From positions 124,001 through 188,000 of the forward strand of contig NZ_JABGCB010000008.1 in assembly GCF_013149295.1 (NCBI RefSeq): a stretch of DNA of 64,000 nucleotides. The letters are read 5' to 3'. The notes below the pieces were generated by a model, which was not told the origin of the DNA, did not search any database, and worked only from the letters and a program-made list of their open reading frames with translations. The DNA is from Novosphingobium sp. SG751A. GTDB taxonomy: Bacteria > Pseudomonadota > Alphaproteobacteria > Sphingomonadales > Sphingomonadaceae. Below are positions 15,320 through 21,363 of the stretch, piece by piece (position 1 is the first letter of the stretch; every line of letters starts with the position of its first letter). The position numbers and the translations under genes are program-made.

Positions 15320-15892
15320 TTACCCTGTAGCTGGCCGCAGCTTGGTCATCCGCGCGACGAATTGGGCGTAGGATTGCATGAAGCGGCGCAGAAAATGCTC
15401 GCATCGCGCATCGGTGACATCACCGTTGTCCGAAATCAGCCCCGGCGTAAAATGGATATAGGCCTCAGGTGCAGTCATCAGCGGGCAATCGCAAGCGGCC
15501 AGAATGGCGCGCAGATGCTGTTGGGCGATGGCGCTGCGTATTTCTCCCGGCGATGCTCCGATGATTGCAGCGGGTTTGTGGGTAAAGGAATTGTGGCCGA
15601 CCGGGCGGCTGGCCCAATCGATGGCGTTTTTCAGGCCGCCCGGGATCGAGCGGTTATATTCCGGCGTGACAAGCAGCACCGCATCGGCCGCATCGAGCGC
15701 CTGTTTGAAGGCGCGCGCCGCCGGGGGAAAATCCGCGTCATAATCGTAACTGTAGAGCGGAAGGTCATGGATGGGGATTTCCTCAAGCGCCAGATCGGGG
15801 GGAGCCAGCCTTGCCAGTGCCTTGGCCAGCTTGCGGTTGATGGAGTCGGTCGCCAGACTGCCCACCAGATAGCCTATCATATACTGCGTCAT
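15320..15892 (-). CDS. NADPH-dependent FMN reductase (chromate/quinone reductase-like)
   Basis: A 190-residue flavodoxin-like protein. The FMN phosphate loop is LVGSLATDSINRKLAKAL at residues 10-27, the LPLYSYDYDADFPP loop follows at 44, and the family motif TPEYNRSIPGGLKNAIDW lies near 80. The next conserved segment, KPAAIIGASPGEIRSA, also fits. It is likely a cytoplasmic two-electron reductase of quinones or similar electrophiles. Single gene; ATG 15892 follows a weak AAAGGACGC site. Confidence 0.9.
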   Translation of the reverse strand: MTQYMIGYLVGSLATDSINRKLAKALARLAPPDLALEEIPIHDLPLYSYDYDADFPPAARAFKQALDAADAVLLVTPEYNRSIPGGLKNAIDWASRPVGHNSFTHKPAAIIGASPGEIRSAIAQQHLRAILAACDCPLMTAPEAYIHFTPGLISDNGDVTDARCEHFLRRFMQSYAQFVARMTKLRPATG

Positions 15893-16126
15893 GATGCGTC
15901 CTTTCGCTTGGCATGAGCGCGTTCGCGCGATGCCCGGTTGAATGCGAAAGCGGTCAGCGGCGGGATAGATCCATCACCGGCCTGTTCCTGTATGTCGGAG
16001 CATGTCCGTTCCGCCGCAGCAGGAAAATCGGATCAGCCGTTGGCATGACACGGGCGCGAGAAAGCGGCGGCATGGAACATTGCGCTGCGCCCGTTCTTTC
16101 CCCCGAACACAGCAGGAGATCGAGAC

Positions 16127-16474
16127 ATGAAGCACAGGAGAATGACACTGATCACCCTGGCCATGACTATGGCCGCGACCATGGCCACAGGGTCACAGGC
16201 CCTGGCGCAGGGCGCGCAAAAGCCCACCGCCAGCGATCATGCGCCCGCCAATCCGGCCATAAAATCGCCCGACAAGATTACATGGGGCCAACTGGGCAAA
16301 GGACGCAATTCGTTCACCGAAGGCGAGGCACGGATGCGGCTGGAAAAGGCGGGCTATACCCGCGTTGACCAACTGAAGCTTGACACGGACGGCCTGTGGC
16401 AGGCCCGCGCCCAGCTTGACGGGCAGCCGGTCCGTGTGGCCCTCGACTATAAGGGCAATGTCGCGCATCGCTGA
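16127..16474 (+). CDS. secreted PepSY-like protein
   Basis: A 115-residue protein with a Sec signal (LITLAMTMAATMATGSQALA, cut after AQA/LAQ near 28). The mature part contains NSFTEGEARMRLEKAGYTRV and DTDGLWQARAQLDGQPVRVA, a pattern found in short periplasmic PepSY-like proteins of Sphingomonadales and Rhizobiales. Its function is unknown; it probably binds a partner in the periplasm. ATG 16127 sits after GCAGGAGATCGAGAC; a second ATG at 16142 has too short a gap to its AGGAG. Confidence 0.75.
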   Translation: MKHRRMTLITLAMTMAATMATGSQALAQGAQKPTASDHAPANPAIKSPDKITWGQLGKGRNSFTEGEARMRLEKAGYTRVDQLKLDTDGLWQARAQLDGQPVRVALDYKGNVAHR

Positions 16475-16509
16475 TCACAAGCCATTGATAATACGAGAGA
16501 GGATTGACC

Positions 16510-17154
16510 ATGAGCAAGATCGTCACCCGTCTTTATGACAGTTTTGAGCAGGCCGAGAACGCCGTGCGCGACCTTGAACTTGCCGGTATTCCCGAAAGCG
16601 ACATCAGCCTGGTTTCACACAGGTTTGCCTCGCGCGGCGTCAAGGGCGCCCCGGCCAGTCTGCGTGAGCCTGAGGATATGACTGCGGCCCAGGCATCGGG
16701 CCGGGATGCGGCCGCGGTTGGCTCGCTGGGCGGCATTCTGGGGGCGACCGGGGGCGCGCTGGCCGGGTTGGGTCTGCTGGCCATTCCGGGCATTGGTCCG
16801 GTGGTGGCGGCCGGATGGCTGGCCAGCGCGGCAGCGGGCGCTGTGGCCGGGGGCGTGATCGGAGCAGGCGCGGGGGGCATTGTGGGCGCCCTGTCCAATG
16901 CCGGGGTCAGCCGCGAGGAAGCCGAATTCTATGCCGAAAGCGTGCGTCGCGGCGGCACTCTGGTCAGCGCCAAGGTGCCCGAAGACATGATCGAAACCGC
17001 CCAGCATGTGCTGGCCGATTCCGGCTCTGTCGATCCTTATGAACGTCGACGCCTGTATGAAGGATCGGGCTGGAGCCGATTTGACGAAGACGCGCCGACC
17101 TATTCGGAAGCCGACATCGCCGCCGAGCGCGACAGGTGGATGCTGCGTCACTGA
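16510..17154 (+). CDS. YflT-type general stress protein with glycine-zipper
   Basis: A 214-residue protein. It begins with a YflT/heat-induced-stress domain (IVTRLYDSFEQAENAVRDLE). A long Gly/Ala-rich hydrophobic stretch at about 75-140 (LGGILGATGGALAGLGLLAI and GGVIGAGAGGIVGAL) probably inserts in a membrane. It then repeats the first fold (GVSREEAEFYAESVRRGGTL), which suggests two ferredoxin-like lobes around a glycine zipper. The tail is acidic. ATG 16510 is preferred to TTG 16504. It follows the PepSY-like gene by 35 bp and may be cotranscribed. Confidence 0.8.
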   Translation: MSKIVTRLYDSFEQAENAVRDLELAGIPESDISLVSHRFASRGVKGAPASLREPEDMTAAQASGRDAAAVGSLGGILGATGGALAGLGLLAIPGIGPVVAAGWLASAAAGAVAGGVIGAGAGGIVGALSNAGVSREEAEFYAESVRRGGTLVSAKVPEDMIETAQHVLADSGSVDPYERRRLYEGSGWSRFDEDAPTYSEADIAAERDRWMLRH

Positions 17155-17504
17155 TGCCGCATGGCGTCGCGTATCGACCGATATGCGGCGCCGATTATGC
17201 TGAGCACAGCGCGACCGGGCGATGCGCCTCGGTCGCGCGCCTGCTGTCCAGACAGCGCAGGCAGGAAACGCGCAGGAAGATGCCATGTTTGGTCCTTCAC
17301 CGCGCCATTCCAGAATTTCATCTCATAATTCAGCCTTCCCTTATGCCTCTGTTTTAATGCTGTAAATGCTCAGGAATTGGGCGATTTATGTGGGATGGGC
17401 AGCCCGTCCATACCGGGCAATCCGCCGTTCATCGAGCTGCGCTATCTTTGTATCAAGGTCGTATTGATCGACCTGCTGATGAACCAAAAGAGGAAGGTCG
17501 CCTT
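17155..17504. other. intergenic stretch with one strong hairpin
   Basis: No gene is visible. GCGCGACCG (17209-17217) pairs perfectly with CGGTCGCGC (17230-17238), about 55 bp after the YflT-type stop, and probably ends that transcript. The rest presumably holds the promoter of the glycine-zipper gene; I could not define its boxes. Confidence 0.45.
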
Positions 17505-17885
17505 ATGCGTAAGATCATTCTTGGAGCGGCGCTGGCCGCAATTGCGCTGCCGGTTGCAACGCCTGCTTTTGCCGGCCCGCCGCCCTGGGCTCCTGCTTAT
17601 GGCCGCCGCGATCATGATGAACGCCGCGATTATCGTGGGTATGAAGCGCGCTATGAACCGCGCCGGATGAACCGCGATGACCGGATCTGGCGCGGCAATG
17701 ACGGGCGCTATTATTGTCATCGCAGCAATGGCACGACCGGGATCGTGGTCGGGGCCGCATTGGGCGGGTTGCTGGGCAATCAGATCGCCGGTCGGGGTGA
17801 CAAGACGCTCGGCACGATCCTGGGCGTCGCCGGGGGCGGGCTGCTGGGTCGCGAGATCGACCGGGGCAATGTCACCTGTCGCTGA
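17505..17885 (+). CDS. secreted glycine-zipper 2TM-domain protein
   Basis: A 126-residue protein from ATG 17505, with AGAGGAAGG upstream. The signal peptide is KIILGAALAAIALPVATPAF, cleaved near AFA. An Arg/Asp/Tyr-rich middle is followed by DDRIWRGNDGRYYCHRSNGT and the glycine zipper GIVVGAALGGLLGNQIAG with a second half GTILGVAGGGLLGREID. It ends at Cys-Arg. Such proteins sit in the outer membrane or periplasm. A close paralogue with a lipoprotein signal is at 63068-63475. Confidence 0.85.
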   Translation: MRKIILGAALAAIALPVATPAFAGPPPWAPAYGRRDHDERRDYRGYEARYEPRRMNRDDRIWRGNDGRYYCHRSNGTTGIVVGAALGGLLGNQIAGRGDKTLGTILGVAGGGLLGREIDRGNVTCR

Positions 17886-17935
17886 TGCCTTTTGCCCCTA
17901 GGCGGCGGCACGACAGGTTGTAAAACCAATGGCGG

Positions 17936-17961
17936 CCTATGAGGATTCCATTCCTCATAGG
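17936..17961. other. perfect hairpin downstream of the glycine-zipper gene
   Basis: CCTATGAGGA and TCCTCATAGG form a perfect 10-bp stem around a 6-nt loop, 51 bp after the stop codon. There is no T-run. It is either a terminator-like stop or an operator. Confidence 0.45.
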
Positions 17962-18009
17962 CTCGTCGAAAGCTTTGCCCGATATTTTTCACGCCGGGCG
18001 GCGTCATGA

Positions 18010-18174
18010 TGAAGTGCTGCTCTGCACTTTCCGGATCGCGGATCACGCGGCATTGCGCGTCCATTTTTGTCGTTTCGCGACGTCACCGTATAGGCGGGCC
18101 ATCGGGGGCGCCCCTTGGCCGAGGGGTTTGCGGTATGGGCGAATTGGGCCCACAGATCAGTGATGGATTGGACC
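18010..18174 (-). pseudogene. carboxylesterase type B, C-terminal fragment
   Basis: One minus frame reads SITDLWAQFAHTANPSAKG and RPRWPAYTV, which is the end of type-B carboxylesterases (pattern D-x-W-x-x-FA-x-TG-x-P then W-P-x-Y). The pattern then continues in another frame as KMDAQCRVIRDPESAEQ, the usual last strand of the same enzymes. So a frameshift separates two parts of one C-terminus, and nothing of the catalytic core remains. Confidence 0.55.
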
Positions 18175-18196
18175 GGCGCCTCGCACCAGAGCGGCC

Positions 18197-18373
18197 AATG
18201 TCGGGCGTCGCGATGCGCGGGGGTGCACTGTCCATTTCCTTTGCGAATTTGCCATGCAATTGCGCGCCGCCGGATTGCTGGAGGGCGATTCCTATGAATT
18301 GCCGATGACACAGGAACAGATGGCCTATGCGACCGGCTTGACCCCCGTTAATGCGTTCGACGTGGCGATATAG
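18197..18373 (+). pseudogene. Crp/Fnr regulator, internal fragment
   Basis: The frame reads NVGRRDARGCTVHFLCEFAM, then QLRAAGLLEGDSYELPMTQE and QMAYATGLTPV, which is the dimer helix and first part of the winged helix of Crp/Fnr proteins. Homology stops at 18349 inside the recognition helix, where VHVNR would be expected; eight codons later there is a TAG. The sensor domain is absent. Confidence 0.65.
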
Positions 18374-18615
18374 AGGGCGGTCAAATTCTTCGCCGAACAC
18401 GTCGGGGTCGATTTCGCGGTAATGCATAACACAGCCGTTTCACGGGCCAGCCTGTCCAGCGCTGATCGCATCCGATCCTCGCCGGCAATGATGGCGCTGT
18501 CGGTGTAAAGATGCAATTGCCCGCCCGGACGCAATCGGCGCAGCGCCCGCCGAACAGCGCTGATGCGCATAGGAAGGCAAGGATGGGGGCTGGTCGCCAT
18601 ATCGTGTTGGGCCAT
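18347..18615 (-). pseudogene. methyltransferase fragment with frameshift
   Basis: From ATG 18615, which has an excellent AGGAGG site, the frame reads ALRRLRPGGQLHLYTDSAII, the late strands of a class I SAM methyltransferase. After about 18430 the homology moves to another frame: MHYREIDPDVFGEEFDRPLY then RHVERIN, the family's C-terminal part. The SAM-binding half is missing. The fragment ends on the same bases (18347-18349) where the opposite-strand Crp/Fnr fragment ends. Confidence 0.55.
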
Positions 18616-18792
18616 GAGATTCCCTCCTGACAACGCGAAAGGCAGCGCAGGGCAAAAGTTCCAGGCATACTGTCACAGGCTATGATCTTGGCGCCCGCGA
18701 CCACATGTGACGCGCCATGGCGTGCCGGTATGAACGCGATTGTTTTTGTGTATGCTTGGCCTCTCGCAAATGCGCCTCTGGAGTGGATTTTT

Positions 18793-19338
18793 ATGCAAGA
18801 CCGGCCGCGCTGTGACTGGGCCAATTCCGACCCGATGATGCAGCATTACCACGACACTGAATGGGGCGTGCCCCAGCGCGATTCACGGATGCTTTGGGAA
18901 ACGCTGATGCTGGAAGGGTTTCAGGCTGGTCTGTCCTGGGCCATCATCCTGCGCAAGCGTGAGGGGTTTCGGGCCGCTTTTGCCGGTTTCGATCCGCACA
19001 AAGTGGCAGACTTTGGGGCTGATGATGTTGAAAGGCTGATGGCCGATCCCGGCATTGTGCGGGCGCGGGCCAAGATCGAGGCTACCATCCGCGGCGCGCA
19101 GATCTTCAACGAGATGCAGGCGCGCGGGGAAGATTTTGCGCAATATTGCTGGTCTTTCACATCGGGCGAGCCGATCAGGGGGGATGTGCGAAATGTGCAG
19201 TCCCCACTCTCGATCGCCATATCGAAAGATCTGAAAAAGCGCGGTTTCAAATTTGTCGGTCCGACGATTGTCTATGCCTGGATGCAGGCGGTCGGGATCA
19301 CGAATGACCACATGCCTTCCTGTTTTTGCCATTCCTGA
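18793..19338 (+). CDS. tag: DNA-3-methyladenine glycosylase I
   Basis: A 181-residue Tag-family base-excision glycosylase that removes 3-methyladenine from alkylated DNA. Zinc ligands are visible at both ends: Cys 7 and His 20 near the start (CDWANSDPMMQHYHDTEWG) and His/Cys in the last line (NDHMPSCFCH). The catalytic-Glu region (DTEWGVPQRDSRMLWETL) and LSWAIILRKREGFRAAF are typical. ATG 18793 has a GGAG nine bases upstream; an in-frame ATG at 18730 would add an unlikely leader. Single gene; length matches the family. Confidence 0.93.
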   Translation: MQDRPRCDWANSDPMMQHYHDTEWGVPQRDSRMLWETLMLEGFQAGLSWAIILRKREGFRAAFAGFDPHKVADFGADDVERLMADPGIVRARAKIEATIRGAQIFNEMQARGEDFAQYCWSFTSGEPIRGDVRNVQSPLSIAISKDLKKRGFKFVGPTIVYAWMQAVGITNDHMPSCFCHS

Positions 19339-19434
19339 AACAGGCCCGCTTGTTTTCCACGTGGTTCAGCCCATCTGGGACAAAGCGGCGGGCGCGGCAC
19401 AGCCGGGCAGTATGAGGTCGCTTCCCAAGGCAAG

Positions 19435-19456
19435 GATACCGTAGTGATACGGTATC
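19435..19456. promoter_or_regulatory. perfect palindrome upstream of the blue-light module
   Basis: GATACCGTA-GTGA-TACGGTATC: a 9-bp perfect stem with a 4-nt loop, extended further by AGGC/GCCT across a small bulge. It lies 97 bp after tag and 69 bp before the LuxR-type gene, and could be a terminator of tag or an operator for the module. Confidence 0.5.
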
Positions 19457-19524
19457 GCCTGCTAGAGGCGGGATCTAACGTCGGGTAGGTGCAAGTCAGT
19501 ATGCCCGCGTGATCCGGGCTTGGA

Positions 19525-20169
19525 TTGAGCAGAGCCGTGTTCAAAAAACGTGTGGCCTATATCGTGGATAGTGATGCGTCCTATCGACGACGGTTCGCCT
19601 TGGCTTTGCGGCATCAGGGGTTGGAAACGCGGGCCTTTTCGTCCGATGCGGATCTGGTCGAGGCGGCATCCTATCTTCCGGCCGGTTGCGTGCTGCTGGC
19701 CATTCGCGGACCCGAGCGCAGCGGGCTGGATACGATCCGCCGCCTGTTGGCACAGCGTTCGGACATGCCGGTCATTATGATGCGCGTCGATCCCACCATC
19801 CGCGAGGCGGTTCAGGCGTTGCGGGCCGGGGCGGTCGATTGCCTGCCTATTCCGTGCCCCATGGCCAAGGTGCGTCTGGCTTTAGACTATGCCTATGAAA
19901 TCCTGCCCGCCAAAGTGGCCCATCAGCAATTCATCGGCGAGGCTGCCGCGCTGCGCGCACATCTGACCTCCAGAGAGGAAGAGGTGCTCAAAAGGATTGT
20001 GGGGGGCATGACCAATCGCCAGATCGCCCTTGATTTGGCAATCGGTGTGCGCACCGTGGAAATGCATCGCGGCAACATCATGCAGAAATTGCGCATGGAT
20101 AATCTTGTCGCCTTGATCCGCTTTGCCACGCTGGCAGGGATTGCCGGTTCAAATGAAGATGCGGCATGA
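19525..20169 (+). CDS. LuxR-type regulator with degenerate receiver domain
   Basis: Built like FixJ: receiver at residues 8-125, LuxR helix-turn-helix at 140-205 (LTSREEEVLKRIVGGMTNRQ, then RTVEMHRGNIMQKL). The acidic pocket survives in part (YIVDSDASYR), but the phosphorylatable Asp is Ala 59 (CVLLAIRGPERSG where CVVLDLRMP is usual). The Thr slot holds Arg (PVIMMR) and the Lys slot Ile (CLPIPC). It therefore cannot be switched by normal phosphotransfer. The start is uncertain: TTG 19525 or GTG 19537, both with weak ribosome sites. A BLUF photoreceptor gene follows at once, and no histidine kinase is nearby. DNA binding is likely; targets are unknown. Confidence 0.85.
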   Translation: MSRAVFKKRVAYIVDSDASYRRRFALALRHQGLETRAFSSDADLVEAASYLPAGCVLLAIRGPERSGLDTIRRLLAQRSDMPVIMMRVDPTIREAVQALRAGAVDCLPIPCPMAKVRLALDYAYEILPAKVAHQQFIGEAAALRAHLTSREEEVLKRIVGGMTNRQIALDLAIGVRTVEMHRGNIMQKLRMDNLVALIRFATLAGIAGSNEDAA

Positions 20170-20188
20170 AGAGAGGATCGCTCATCCC

Positions 20189-20629
20189 ATGACACAGTCG
20201 CCGCTTTATCGTTTTGGTCTGGCCGGTTGGCTCTATGCCAGTCGATGCGCTTTGCCCTCGGCATGGGCGCAAAGGGCGGTCGATGATATTGTTGCGAAAT
20301 CCATCCCGCGCAATGCGTCGCTGGAGGTGACAGGCGCCCTGCTGTTCACCGGTTCGCGCTTTGTCCAGTTTCTGGAAGGGCCGGCCGAAAGCGTCGTGGC
20401 CATTCGCCAGAATATTCTGGCCGACAGGCGGCACCATGACATCGTGACATTTTTGAGCGGTGGCAGGGTGGAGCGAATTTTCAGCAACTGGTCGTTGGCC
20501 TATGCCGGGCCTTCGCTGTTCGTGGCCGACAAGATCGAAAACCTGTTCCATAATGGTGTCCACAACACGTCGGAGGTCATCGATCTGCTGGAGCAGTTCG
20601 TGATCATAGCAGAGGCAAACAAGCCCTGA
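20189..20629 (+). CDS. BLUF-domain blue-light photoreceptor, stand-alone
   Basis: A 146-residue single-domain BLUF protein that binds FAD. Key residues are present: Tyr 16 (GWLYASRC), Asn 42 (IPRNASLEVTG), Gln 60 (RFVQFLEGP) and Trp 101 in NWSLAYAG, where the semi-conserved Met after Trp is Leu. Residues 105-146 form a helical C-terminal cap (ADKIENLFHNGV, LLEQFVII). There is no output domain, so it must act on a partner. It starts 19 bp after the LuxR-type stop. I chose ATG 20189; AGAGGA lies 12 bases upstream. Confidence 0.9.
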   Translation: MTQSPLYRFGLAGWLYASRCALPSAWAQRAVDDIVAKSIPRNASLEVTGALLFTGSRFVQFLEGPAESVVAIRQNILADRRHHDIVTFLSGGRVERIFSNWSLAYAGPSLFVADKIENLFHNGVHNTSEVIDLLEQFVIIAEANKP

Positions 20630-20650
20630 AGCGTGATATACGCGGGCGCC

Positions 20651-20986
20651 TTATTCCGGCTGTGGTTCGTCCGGAGGGGTATGGTCATCGGCGGGAAGCT
20701 GGCGTTGATACAGATTGCGATAGTGCTGGGCCCGGGTTGCCCGTAATCCGTTAAGGCCGTTGCGATGGACGGCGCGCTGCCAACTGGCGAATTCCTCCGG
20801 CGAGAGGGAGTAGCGGGTGCAGGCCTCCTGTGCGGTAAGCAGGCCGCCATTGACTGCGGCAACGACTTCGGCCTTGCGCCGGGGCACCCAGCGGCGCGTT
20901 TCGGGGGATGGCAACATTTCCAGGGTGAACGGCTCACCCAAGGGGCCACGTATCACGCCGGGACGGACTTTCTGATTCTCGATCAT
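20651..20986 (-). CDS. SciP-like DUF1153 protein
   Basis: A 111-residue protein from ATG 20986 with CCGGAGGTGCTGC upstream. The DUF1153 core is present: GPLGEPFTLEMLPSPETRRW, VPRRKAEVVAAVNGGLLTAQ and EACTRYSLSPEEFASWQRAV, a helix-turn-helix ending in GLRATRAQHYR. In Caulobacter the family member SciP binds CtrA and blocks CtrA-dependent transcription in G1. Sphingomonads can carry more than one DUF1153 protein, so orthology to SciP is not certain. It converges on the BLUF gene with 21 bp between stops. Confidence 0.85.
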   Translation of the reverse strand: MIENQKVRPGVIRGPLGEPFTLEMLPSPETRRWVPRRKAEVVAAVNGGLLTAQEACTRYSLSPEEFASWQRAVHRNGLNGLRATRAQHYRNLYQRQLPADDHTPPDEPQPE

Positions 20987-21363
20987 GCAGCACCTCCGGG
21001 GAATATTTTGCGATCGCAACGTTTTATCCCAGCCTAAGGCTGGTATGCGGCTTATACGGTAAAGCCCTTAGATGCGCTTGGGGCCGAGTTCTTAAAGCGC
21101 TGTGCTGTCAAACGTTCCGATTATAGGCTGGACGGTTGGCGGGCGATCTGCGGCCTGCGTTGATCCCGAGGCGGGCGCTATTTGCGCTTTTGGGGATGGC
21201 GGCTGATGCCGGGGTATCGCGGATACTTTCATATAGTTGATACAATTCAATGTATTGCTTTGAAAATCCGAAAAATCTCCATTCGATAAAAAGTACCTTG
21301 CTACCTAAAAATAAAATTAGTAGCTTGCGCTCAACGAATCCAAAAAAGCATAAAGGAAGAGGT
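20987..21363. other. intergenic, AT-rich leader before a TonB receptor
   Basis: No gene seen. CCAGCC-TAA-GGCTGG lies at about 21028-21042 on the sciP-like side. From 21225 the base composition turns markedly AT-rich, unlike the surroundings, with the dyad ATACA-N6-TGTAT near 21240-21255, suggesting the control region of the TonB-receptor cluster. Confidence 0.45.

Noticed and set aside
16079..16110. GGAAC box followed by GTT before the PepSY-like gene
   Set aside because: The spacing is 14 nt, too short for the EcfG pattern.
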